A stretch of DNA of 16,219 nt from Dehalococcoidales bacterium (GTDB lineage: Bacteria > Chloroflexota > Dehalococcoidia > Dehalococcoidales > RBG-16-60-22), in the NCBI GenBank assembly GCA_030628245.1, contig DAOVRI010000010.1:1-16219 (forward strand). Direction: 5' to 3'. This document shows, piece after piece, positions 7,684-14,365 of the stretch. The notes beneath the pieces were generated by a model. It did not search any database, was not told where the DNA came from, and worked only from the letters and a program-made list of their open reading frames with translations. Position 1 is the stretch's first letter. Each line of letters opens with the position of its first letter. Made by a program: the position numbers and the translations under genes.

Positions 7684-7704
7684 CCTCCTGATTCACTTAT
7701 TATA
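7684..7704 (-). promoter_or_regulatory. Possible -10 box and ribosome binding site of the minus-strand operon
   Basis: Reading the minus strand, a perfect TATAAT (plus-strand 7699-7704, within the palindrome TATTATAATA at 7698-7707) is followed by AGGAGG (7684-7689) and ATG at 7678. No good -35 box stands 16-18 bases upstream, and the leader would be only about 14 bases. The ribosome binding site is convincing; the promoter is tentative. Confidence 0.35.
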
Positions 7705-7707
7705 ATA

Positions 7708-7784
7708 CTTCAAGCCCTGAAGGTCTCACGCATATTTATTGACAGGGATTCGGACGCATACTATACTAACCATATTTTCCCTGT
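7708..7784. repeat. Inverted repeats in the divergent promoter region
   Basis: CTTCA-AGCCC-TGAAG (7708-7722) lies between the two promoters, and ACAGGG (7742-7747) with CCCTGT (7779-7784) brackets the plus-strand core promoter. The ACAGGG copy overlaps the -35 box and the CCCTGT copy lies just after the expected start of transcription. These could be operator half-sites for a shared regulator of the two divergent transcripts, but they are short and could occur by chance. Confidence 0.3.
7739..7767 (+). promoter_or_regulatory. Sigma70-type promoter for the plus-strand SDR
   Basis: TTGACA (7739-7744, a perfect -35), a 17-base spacer and TATACT (7762-7767, five of six -10 bases). Transcription would start near 7774, giving a leader of about 80 bases before the ATG at 7857. 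The leader is A-rich, and no riboswitch-like fold was recognised in it. Confidence 0.75.
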
Positions 7785-7856
7785 ACGCAAAAATGATAAC
7801 ACAATACGATGTCTGATATAAATAAAATCCACGTGACAAGAGGAAAGGAGTATTAG

Positions 7857-8639
7857 ATGGCGAAAAAGTTCAAAGATAAAGTAGCACTGGTCACCGGAGG
7901 AGCTTCGGGAATCGGTAAAGTAGCCGCCCAGATTTTCGCCCGTGAGGGAGCCAAGGTTATCGTTTCTACCGATAAAAATATAAAGGGCGGCGAAGAGACG
8001 GTGCGCCTTATTAATCAAGCCGGGGGCGAAGCGACCTTCGTCAAATGCGATGTGTCTATCGCGGCGGAAGTGGAGGCAATGATTGATAAATGTGTCCAGA
8101 CCTACGGACGACTGGATTACGCTTTTAACAACGCCGGTATCGGCCCGGATGGCAAGCGCGTGCCCGTGGTCAACATCGTCGACTGCCCGGAGGAAATCTG
8201 GGACCGTACCCTGGATATCAACCTGAAAGGCGTTTTTCTCTGCATGAAGTACGAGATAAAGCAGATGCTCAAGCGGAAGTACGGAGTCATCGTCAATACG
8301 TCGTCGGTCGGGGCGCTGAAACCTGTGCCGGGCTTTAGCGCCTATTCCGCCAGTAAAAGCGGCCTCATCGGGCTTACCAAAACGGCGGCCCTGGAGTGCG
8401 CTACCTCCGGCATCCGGGTGAACACGATATTACCGGGCCCTACCAGGCGCACGCTTTTAATGGAATACCTTACCGGCTCTCAACTGGAAACGAAGGAGCA
8501 GATCACCAACATGATTCCGATGAAACGGCTGGCCGAGCCGGAAGATATGGCGGAGGCCGTCATCTGGCTCTGTTCGGATGCGGCTTCTTTTATCACCGGT
8601 CATGTTATGCCGATTGACGGCGGCATGACTTCGGGTTAA
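7857..8639 (+). CDS. Short-chain dehydrogenase/reductase (SDR), divergently transcribed
   Basis: A 260-residue classical SDR. TGGASGIG (13-20), NNAG (91-94), Asn122, Ser150, Tyr163 and Lys167 (YSASK) form the complete catalytic tetrad. Asp39 ends the second beta strand (VIVSTD), which usually indicates NAD(H) preference, unlike the other SDR in this window. The C-terminal ITGHVMPIDGGMT is the usual tetramer-forming end. The ATG at 7857 has AAAGGAG six bases upstream (7844-7850). A strong promoter lies about 90 bases upstream, and the gene diverges from the minus-strand operon, which may share its regulation. The two SDRs differ in cofactor hallmark and substrate loop, so they are probably not redundant. 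They could serve two steps of one pathway, or less likely form a heteromer as proposed for BbsCD. The substrate is unknown. Confidence 0.94.
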   Translation: MAKKFKDKVALVTGGASGIGKVAAQIFAREGAKVIVSTDKNIKGGEETVRLINQAGGEATFVKCDVSIAAEVEAMIDKCVQTYGRLDYAFNNAGIGPDGKRVPVVNIVDCPEEIWDRTLDINLKGVFLCMKYEIKQMLKRKYGVIVNTSSVGALKPVPGFSAYSASKSGLIGLTKTAALECATSGIRVNTILPGPTRRTLLMEYLTGSQLETKEQITNMIPMKRLAEPEDMAEAVIWLCSDAASFITGHVMPIDGGMTSG

Positions 8640-8669
8640 TTGCCTTATTTATCATAAAGGGAATATAAT
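8640..8669 (+). promoter_or_regulatory. Possible promoter for the cupin gene
   Basis: TTGCCT (8640-8645), an 18-base spacer and a perfect TATAAT (8664-8669) stand directly after the SDR stop codon, giving a start of transcription near 8676. The cupin could thus be expressed separately as well as by read-through. Its ribosome binding site GGAGGAGA is at 8693-8700, with a rather long spacing to the ATG at 8711. Confidence 0.45.
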
Positions 8670-8710
8670 CCGTTACGACCGTATTATTATATGGAGGAGA
8701 ATGAGATACA

Positions 8711-9127
8711 ATGCCCAAAATTGACTCTGAAAAATATTTTGTGGAGAAACCCGCTTACGAAGTAACACCCACCGTAGAAGTTAAAAGCCGACACCCCGCC
8801 ATGACCTTAATGAGTAACAATCTGGTCCCCGGGGCTGATATGTACGTGGAAGCCGGTTGGGTATGCGATATGCCGGACCCGCCCACCCATATTTATGAGC
8901 ACACCCATGATTACGACGAAATTGTCATACACATGGGCGTCGACCCCGATAACCGCGAGGAGCTGGGCGGGGAAGTCGAACTGTGGATAGACGGCAAGCA
9001 GAATATCTTAAATAGAAGCTTTATCGCCTTTGTCCCGGCGGGAATCAAGCACTGCCCGCTTAAAATAAACAGGGTGGACCGGCCGATTTTCCACTTTACC
9101 TCCGGTATGTCCAGGACCTACCAATAG
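8711..9127 (+). CDS. Small single-domain cupin protein
   Basis: A 138-residue cytosolic protein with a cupin (double-stranded beta-helix) pattern. Likely metal ligands of motif 1 are His64, His66 and Glu70 in EHTHDYDE, and of motif 2 His114 in VPAGIKHCP (108-116). Such proteins bind Fe, Mn, Ni or Zn and act as isomerases, dioxygenases, decarboxylases or ligand sensors; the sequence does not choose between these. It follows the SDR by 71 bases in the same direction, with a possible promoter of its own. There is no DNA-binding domain, so it is not a typical AraC-type sensor. Association with SDR genes suggests a role on a small organic acid or ketone, but this is inference. No gene symbol is justified. 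Confidence 0.8.
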   Translation: MPKIDSEKYFVEKPAYEVTPTVEVKSRHPAMTLMSNNLVPGADMYVEAGWVCDMPDPPTHIYEHTHDYDEIVIHMGVDPDNREELGGEVELWIDGKQNILNRSFIAFVPAGIKHCPLKINRVDRPIFHFTSGMSRTYQ

Positions 9128-9365
9128 TTGAAAAAATAAATATGTATATCCGCTGGCGTTAAAACGAACTCCGTTTTACCATCCGCCTGACGTGGTACTC
9201 CCTTGTTTTTTGGGTTACTATAGTGTATTGTAAAATCGGCTCGGGTTAGACAGACCGGACATCACACGCATGACTAGCCAATGTCGTTATCAATTCAGAC
9301 CAATTAAACTTCGGGAACTGATGTGACCATAACTGTATAGCGAGAGCCGGAATGAGTGTACAGGT
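9128..9365 (+). other. Intergenic spacer upstream of the redox operon
   Basis: No credible ORF of its own is seen; long antisense frames here overlap the start of the molybdopterin gene and show no family motif. The spacer holds the inverted repeat listed separately and a T-rich tract (9203-9210). A weak TTGTTT (9203-9208) / TATTGT (9226-9231) pair with 17-base spacing could be a promoter for the downstream operon, but the match is poor. Confidence 0.35.
9155..9187 (+). terminator. Possible weak terminator or operator hairpin after the cupin gene
   Basis: TAAAACG (9160-9166) and CGTTTTA (9172-9178) form a perfect 7-bp stem with a 5-base loop, and GGCG (9155-9158) with CGCC (9184-9187) may extend it across unpaired bases. 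It begins about 28 bases after the cupin stop. A T-rich run comes only about 15 bases later, so it is not a standard intrinsic terminator. It could equally be an operator. Confidence 0.4.
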
Positions 9366-9368
9366 GTG

Positions 9369-11699
9369 ATGGAGAGCAGTAAGCCAGGTAGTTCGAGAAA
9401 AGGGATAAACGGACGCTTCGGCATGAGCCGGAGGACTTTTATTAAACTATCGGGACTGGCTGTCGCGGTGCTGGCAGCGAGCCGCCTGCTCAAGCGCCCC
9501 GCACTGGGTTCCGCCGTTTCTTCTGGCGAAGGCGTTATCACCGAGAAGTGGGTCCCTACTTCCTGCCTGAATTGCGCTACCCGCTGTGCTACCAGAGTGA
9601 GAGTGGTCAACGGCAGGGCGGTTAAGGTAGCCGGCAATCCCTTGTCCCGTGTCTCCGAGGGGGAGAACTGCGCCCGCGCCAATGTTGGCCTCCAGGTATT
9701 ATACGACCCGGGTCGGGTCACCACGCCCCTGAAAAGGACCAATCCGACCAAAGGCAGAGGGATAGACCCCGGGTGGACTGAAATATCCTGGGAGCAGGCG
9801 CTGAACGAGGTCAGCGAGCGCCTGAAAGCGCTCAGGGGGAAGGAGCAACCGGAAAGGCTGCTGCTGCTCTGCGGACTGAATACCGTCAGCGCCGAGGATA
9901 TAATCCGCCGCTTCGCCGATGCTTACGGCACGCCCAATGTCGTCTCCGCCGACGGCCTCAATAACGAAGCGGACAAGGCCGGCGAGTGGCTGGCCGACGG
10001 TCACTACACACAGAGCGCCTATGACCTCGAACGTACCAACTACATCCTCTCGTTCGGGGCGAGCATCCTGGAATCATACAAACCACTGGCACGGAGCCTG
10101 AGAATGTGGGGTAAAATCCGGCGGGAACGACCAATTCGCGCTAAAGTAGTCGTTATAGACCCGCGCTACTCGATTACCGCCCTCAGGGCCGACCGGTGGG
10201 TGCCCATCAATCCGGGTACCGACGGCGCCCTGGCACTGGCCATCGCCCATGTGATAATAAGTGAAGGCCTTTACGACGTTGATTTCGTTAAGAAATGGAC
10301 GTCCGGATTCGATGAATACCGAAAGCTGGCTATCGACTACTATGACCCGGAAGCGGTGGCGATTACGACAGGTATTCCCGCCGACACTATCCGGCAGATA
10401 GCCGGGGAATTCGCCCGGACCAGGCCGGCGATAGCCTGGCGGGGTCGGGGTGCCACCAGCTGGCCCAACGGCTCTTACAGCAGTTATGCCATATTCTGCC
10501 TGAACGCCCTCGTCGGCAGCATTGACATTCCCGGCGGTGTAACCTATCAGGAGAACCCGGAATACCGTCTCATGCCCGAACCCGTCGAAGATGACCCGGC
10601 CAGAGAGGGCAGGGCCAGACCCGCGCTGGACCTGCGGAAAACAGGCCGGTTCCCGGCGGCGAAAGTCGTCACCAACCAGGTGGCCGATTCCATCCTGGAA
10701 AACAAGCCGTATCCGGTCGAGATGGCCCTAGGCTTTAACAGCAATTTTAATATGTCCGCCCCCGGCGCCGGGCGCTGGGACGAGGCACTCGGGAAGGTGT
10801 CCTACTATGTCCACGCCGCTCCATTTATCAGTGAAATGGCGGAGTATGCCGACATATTTTTCCCGCTAACCACCTTCATGGAGGAATGGGCTTACGACCA
10901 CTCGCCGCCGGGCTCGGGCTTTGCCGAGATAAGGATAAAACAGCCGGTTGTAGAACCCCTTTATGATACTAAAAGCAACATTGATATCGTCTTTGAAATA
11001 GCCGGGCGACTGGGAGGCACGGTGGGGCAGTCCTTCGCGGGTATCGGCGACGATGCCCAGGGATTCGTCAGATACCGCACCGCCGGCCTCGCGTCATGGG
11101 ATAAGCTTCTGGAGCAGGGCGTCTGGGTGGGGCCGGACTACGAATACTATAAATACCGTCGCATATTCAAGACTCCTTCGGGAAAATTCGAGTTCCGTTC
11201 GGGCAACCTGGAGTCGCTGCTCAAAGAGAAAGGTGAAGAGATTAACAGTCTGACATGCCTGCCGCACTACGAAGAAGTAAAATTCCTGGGTAACAGCAAC
11301 GAATATCCGCTGCTGCTATCGACCTACCAGCCGCTGTTGAATATCGAGAATGGCAGCCAGAACTACCCCTGGGCGCAGGAAATGTTCCTGGTGATGCACG
11401 GCGCCGGCTGGACGAATTTTATCGAGATTAACCGTAGCACTGCCCAGGACCTGAGGATTAAAGACGGGGATACGGTCTGGGTGGAATCCCGTTTCAATAA
11501 AATCAAGGCAAGGGCCAGGGTGTTCGAGGGGATTCACCCCGGTGTGGTCAGTATCGCCAGCGGCCAGGGCCACCATGCCTACGGAAAATGGGCAGAAGGA
11601 ATCGGCGTCAATCCCAATGAGATTATCGGCGTGGACTACGACCGGCTGAGCGGACAGGCCGCCTTATACAGTACCAGAGTCAGGGTCTACAGGGCATGA
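9369..11699 (+). CDS. Tat-exported molybdopterin oxidoreductase-like catalytic subunit
   Basis: A 776-residue DMSO-reductase-superfamily (MopB) protein. The N terminus has a Tat signal: SRRTFIK at 20-26 followed by a hydrophobic stretch (LAVAVLAA), so the mature protein should act outside the cytoplasmic membrane. A [4Fe-4S] site follows: Cys66, Cys69, Cys73 (CLNCATRC) and Cys101. Then come the two bis-MGD domains (VVVIDPRYS, INPGTDGALALAIAH) and the C-terminal cofactor-binding barrel with GQGHHAYGKWAEGIGVNP, a segment resembling QrcB, ActB and related subunits. Where the metal-ligating Cys, Ser or Asp is expected, after GTPNVVSADG, the residue is Asn198 or Asn199. The protein may therefore lack Mo/W catalysis, as reported for QrcB, or use an unusual ligand. 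The start is ATG 9369 (a GTG at 9366 is in frame; ATG 9423 is possible), with only a weak AGG upstream. Next come the Fe-S and NrfD subunits. No donor or acceptor can be assigned. Confidence 0.9.
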   Translation: MESSKPGSSRKGINGRFGMSRRTFIKLSGLAVAVLAASRLLKRPALGSAVSSGEGVITEKWVPTSCLNCATRCATRVRVVNGRAVKVAGNPLSRVSEGENCARANVGLQVLYDPGRVTTPLKRTNPTKGRGIDPGWTEISWEQALNEVSERLKALRGKEQPERLLLLCGLNTVSAEDIIRRFADAYGTPNVVSADGLNNEADKAGEWLADGHYTQSAYDLERTNYILSFGASILESYKPLARSLRMWGKIRRERPIRAKVVVIDPRYSITALRADRWVPINPGTDGALALAIAHVIISEGLYDVDFVKKWTSGFDEYRKLAIDYYDPEAVAITTGIPADTIRQIAGEFARTRPAIAWRGRGATSWPNGSYSSYAIFCLNALVGSIDIPGGVTYQENPEYRLMPEPVEDDPAREGRARPALDLRKTGRFPAAKVVTNQVADSILENKPYPVEMALGFNSNFNMSAPGAGRWDEALGKVSYYVHAAPFISEMAEYADIFFPLTTFMEEWAYDHSPPGSGFAEIRIKQPVVEPLYDTKSNIDIVFEIAGRLGGTVGQSFAGIGDDAQGFVRYRTAGLASWDKLLEQGVWVGPDYEYYKYRRIFKTPSGKFEFRSGNLESLLKEKGEEINSLTCLPHYEEVKFLGNSNEYPLLLSTYQPLLNIENGSQNYPWAQEMFLVMHGAGWTNFIEINRSTAQDLRIKDGDTVWVESRFNKIKARARVFEGIHPGVVSIASGQGHHAYGKWAEGIGVNPNEIIGVDYDRLSGQAALYSTRVRVYRA

Positions 11700-11712
11700 G
11701 GTAAGATACGCA

Positions 11713-12399
11713 ATGGCAAGATGGGGAATGGTAATCGACCTGGACAAGTGCACCGGCTGTCAGTCATGTGCCGTCGCCTGCAAAGCGGAGAACAACGTGC
11801 CGCATGGCTCACCGGAGGAACATGAAAGGCGTACGGCGCCTTTCTGGCACAAGGTCATTGCGGTCAGCAACGGTGAATACCCGGCGGTAAGAATCGACCT
11901 GATACCGATGCCGTGTATGCACTGCGACGACGCCCCGTGCGTGACGGTATGCCCGGCCAAAGCCACCTACCGTCGCGAGGATGGAATCGTGATACAGGAC
12001 TTCCGGCGGTGCATCGGTTGCAAGTACTGTATCGTCGCCTGTCCTTACGGCGCCCGCAGTTTCAACTATAAAGAGCCGGAGGAAAAAGAGTACCACCGCC
12101 CCGACCTTCCCCCGGAACGTGCCGACAGGGGTATCTGGCCGTTTCCCCACCGGGTGCACGGCGTGGTCGAGAAATGCACCTTCTGCTTCCACCGTATAGA
12201 CCAGGCTATCAGGGAAGGGAAAAAGGTGGGTGAGGAAGTCGTCCCCGCCTGTGCCGAAGCCTGCCCGGCTCACGCCATATCGTTCGGCGACCTGGACGAC
12301 TCCGACAGCAACGTGTCGCGGTTACTGTCGTCAAGACAATGGATGCGACTGCGGGAGGAAATGGGCACCAGCCCGAAAGTATTTTATTTAACCGGATGA
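11713..12399 (+). CDS. Four-cluster [4Fe-4S] electron-transfer subunit (DmsB/PsrB/QrcC type)
   Basis: A 228-residue Fe-S subunit of a complex iron-sulfur molybdoenzyme-like assembly. Sixteen Cys residues for four [4Fe-4S] clusters are all present: Cys13/16/19/23, Cys68/71/76/80, Cys100/103/106/110, and Cys155/158/180/184, the last split by a loop as usual. It should wire the molybdopterin-like subunit to the NrfD membrane subunit. It has no Tat signal of its own, so it is presumably carried across the membrane with its Tat-bearing partner. The ATG at 11713 follows the previous stop by 13 bases, with GAGG just at that stop. The next gene begins 11 bases after its end. Family assignment is very secure. 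Confidence 0.95.
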   Translation: MARWGMVIDLDKCTGCQSCAVACKAENNVPHGSPEEHERRTAPFWHKVIAVSNGEYPAVRIDLIPMPCMHCDDAPCVTVCPAKATYRREDGIVIQDFRRCIGCKYCIVACPYGARSFNYKEPEEKEYHRPDLPPERADRGIWPFPHRVHGVVEKCTFCFHRIDQAIREGKKVGEEVVPACAEACPAHAISFGDLDDSDSNVSRLLSSRQWMRLREEMGTSPKVFYLTG

Positions 12400-12409
12400 G
12401 GAGTCCCGA

Positions 12410-13648
12410 TTGACAACCGATTTTGTCGCCCTTGAAGGAAAGACCAGAGGCTACCGCTTTTTCGCGGCGGTCCTGGGCGTGATAGCACTGGCCGGCTTCA
12501 TCAGCTTTATCATCAGCTATATCCAGGGGCACCAGGTGTTCGGCAGCAATAACGTTATTCCCTGGGGCATGCCCATCGTTCTCACCATCTACCTCATCGG
12601 GCTCAGCGCCGGCTCCTTGATTCTCTCCTCACTGACCTATGTTTTCGGGAGAGAGGAGTACCGCCCCATCGCCCGGATGGCGGTCTTCCTGGCCATAGTC
12701 CTGATTTTCGGGGCCATGCTTTCCATCGCCATAGACCTGGGAAGGCCGGAAAAGTTCTGGCGCCTTTTCATGTTCTTTTACATGAACAACATGTCTTCGA
12801 TGTTCGCTATTAACGGCATCCTCTACGGGGGCTACTTCATCATCAGCCTGGTATATCTGGGGATAATCTTTGCCGGCAACCACCGCGCCTCCCGGATAAC
12901 GGGTATCATCGCCGTAGGCTGGGCTGTCCTGGTGCACATGGGCACGGGGGCGATATTCGGTTTTATCGCCGCCAGAGAAGCCTGGTTCTCGCCGATAAAA
13001 CCACTGGAGTTTCTGGCCGCGGCGCTTACCTCGGGCGTAGCTCTATTGATTGTCGCCGTGACTCTCACCCTCGCGTTGAGCGGCCGGGAGTTGAAAAAAG
13101 AGATGGTGGCTTCGCTGGGGCGACTGCTGATTTACTTCATCATCATCCTGCTCGTCTTGATTATCGTGGATAAGTTGACTCACCTCTACTCGCCGCACCG
13201 GGAGGCAACGCTGTACCTGCTGACCGGGCAATATAGCTGGATTTTCTGGGGTTTCCAGATAGGCCTGGGGGTGGTCATACCACTGGCAGTCCTGTTCAAT
13301 CCACGACTTAACAAGACCATCGGCTGGGTGGTTACGGCCGCGGTTTCGGTGGTTATCGGTATTTTCTTTGAAAGGTATTACCTGGTTATTCCAGGGGCGG
13401 CCTACCCCATGCAATATTACCCGGGGAAAATAGAGGGCGTCTGGGGGTCTACCGGTTCCTTCCCCCTGACCCCGGTAGAAATGGTGCTCTCCGTGGGGAT
13501 AATCGCCTTCCTGGCACTTATTTTCATCCTGGGCCTGAAATACCTGGAACTCTTACCGCCCGGGGAGCCGGCGAAGGAAGAAGTTAAAGAAAGCGTAGCA
13601 GAAGCCGGAGAAGCAAATAATACCGCCAAGACTAGCGAGGGACAATAA
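12410..13648 (+). CDS. nrfD: NrfD/PsrC-type polytopic membrane subunit
   Basis: A 412-residue integral membrane protein with about ten hydrophobic helices (approximately 15-38, 45-75, 80-107, 120-155, 160-190, 198-222, 230-255, 270-292, 300-328, 345-375), matching the longer NrfD/PsrC/QrcD class. These heme-free subunits bind quinone and exchange electrons with the four-cluster Fe-S subunit. An Arg-rich first cytoplasmic loop (FGREEYRP) and an acidic, Glu-rich C-terminal tail of about 30 residues are seen. The start codon is TTG at 12410, supported by AGGAG about six bases upstream, overlapping the stop of the preceding gene. The next gene starts seven bases after its stop. The direction of electron flow (quinone reduction or quinol oxidation) cannot be told. 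Confidence 0.93.
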   Translation: MTTDFVALEGKTRGYRFFAAVLGVIALAGFISFIISYIQGHQVFGSNNVIPWGMPIVLTIYLIGLSAGSLILSSLTYVFGREEYRPIARMAVFLAIVLIFGAMLSIAIDLGRPEKFWRLFMFFYMNNMSSMFAINGILYGGYFIISLVYLGIIFAGNHRASRITGIIAVGWAVLVHMGTGAIFGFIAAREAWFSPIKPLEFLAAALTSGVALLIVAVTLTLALSGRELKKEMVASLGRLLIYFIIILLVLIIVDKLTHLYSPHREATLYLLTGQYSWIFWGFQIGLGVVIPLAVLFNPRLNKTIGWVVTAAVSVVIGIFFERYYLVIPGAAYPMQYYPGKIEGVWGSTGSFPLTPVEMVLSVGIIAFLALIFILGLKYLELLPPGEPAKEEVKESVAEAGEANNTAKTSEGQ

Positions 13649-13654
13649 GGAGTA

Positions 13655-14134
13655 ATGAACGATAGCAAAGGAGAAATCAGCCGCCGGGAGCTTTTACAAA
13701 AACTTTCACCGCTCGGTAAGGTGAGCCTCGATACCACGAAATGCACGGGCTGCGGCCTCTGCGCCCAGGAGTGTCCTACCGGCGCGCTGACGGTTTTATT
13801 AAATGAAGAGTCCGACACCTTCAGGCTGCTCTTCAAACACGGCATTTGCGTGGCCTGCGGTCAGTGCGTTGAAGTCTGTCCGGAGAAGTGCCTGCAGGTG
13901 GAGCGCCTCCTCGAACCGGATAAAATAGACGGCCAATCGGTACTGTTCGAGGACGAGATTGCCCGGTGCTCAAGGTGCGGCGGCCCTATTGGCCCCAAGT
14001 CCATGATAGAGAAATTGCAGGCCAGAATGACGGCTGCCGGGCATGCCCTTACTCCGCAGCTCGGACTCTGCCCCGATTGCAAGGTCCAGACTCAGTTCGA
14101 TCATTTAATTGGGAAAAATGGACATATTTCTTAG
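13655..14134 (+). CDS. Two-cluster ferredoxin-type protein with an added Cys-pair domain
   Basis: A 159-residue soluble protein with two [4Fe-4S] motifs, Cys30/33/36/40 (CTGCGLCAQECP) and Cys65/68/71/75 (CVACGQCVEVCP), plus an extra Cys79. A C-terminal part follows with CSRCGGPI (Cys105, Cys108) and CPDC (Cys139, Cys142), about 31 residues apart. This could hold a zinc or another Fe-S centre. The N terminus reads ISRRELLQKL, like a Tat motif, but no hydrophobic stretch follows, so it is probably a relic and the protein cytosolic. AAGGAG lies only two bases from the ATG at 13655, overlapping the NrfD stop region. It could pass electrons between a cytosolic donor and the membrane protein encoded downstream. 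Its 3' end overlaps the next gene by 17 bases. Confidence 0.9.
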   Translation: MNDSKGEISRRELLQKLSPLGKVSLDTTKCTGCGLCAQECPTGALTVLLNEESDTFRLLFKHGICVACGQCVEVCPEKCLQVERLLEPDKIDGQSVLFEDEIARCSRCGGPIGPKSMIEKLQARMTAAGHALTPQLGLCPDCKVQTQFDHLIGKNGHIS

Positions 14135-14333
14135 AACCATCGCTATTATTATCGAGGTGCTGATACTGGCGGCGATAACCTGTGCCGTGCTCTACGGGGT
14201 AAGGCTCACCGCCTCCGACCTGGGTATCGCGCCGAAATACGGAAAGGCTGTAGTCCTGGCGTTGCTGGCGGTCGGTTTTATTGTTGTTATATTCTTCATC
14301 GCCCACCTGACCACATTTTATCCGGCGGTATAA
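14118..14333 (+). CDS. Small two-helix membrane protein
   Basis: A 71-residue protein from ATG 14118 (an in-frame TTG at 14109 would add three residues). Two hydrophobic helices are obvious, about 7-26 (AIIIEVLILAAITCAVLYGV) and 44-63 (VVLALLAVGFIVVIFFIAHL), joined by a short loop with a Lys/Tyr segment. It overlaps the end of the Fe-S gene by 17 bases and precedes the HdrD-like gene by 32, so it is part of the operon and probably translationally coupled. I do not recognise the family. By position it may be an accessory subunit that anchors the ferredoxin-type protein or completes the cytochrome b domain of the next protein. Confidence 0.75.
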   Translation: MDIFLRTIAIIIEVLILAAITCAVLYGVRLTASDLGIAPKYGKAVVLALLAVGFIVVIFFIAHLTTFYPAV

Positions 14334-14365
14334 CAATTCAGGGAGGAAACTAAAGGAATTTTTTA

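Noticed and set aside
7761..8018. Minus-strand frame of 85 codons over the second SDR start
   Set aside because: It lies opposite the well-supported SDR N terminus and promoter, and its product has no recognisable motif.
9290..9751. Antisense frame of 153 codons at the start of the molybdopterin gene
   Set aside because: It overlaps a gene with clear Tat and Fe-S motifs on the other strand and shows no domain or plausible ribosome binding site.
9369..13648. Dehalococcoides-type OmeA/OmeB reductive dehalogenase complex
   Set aside because: The Tat-exported MopB plus NrfD layout is reminiscent, but no reductive dehalogenase or uptake hydrogenase gene is in the window, so there is no basis for this specific assignment.
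13655..13720. Functional Tat signal peptide on the two-cluster ferredoxin
   Set aside because: SRRELLQKL resembles the motif, but the following residues are polar and charged up to the first cluster Cys, with no hydrophobic region or cleavage site.
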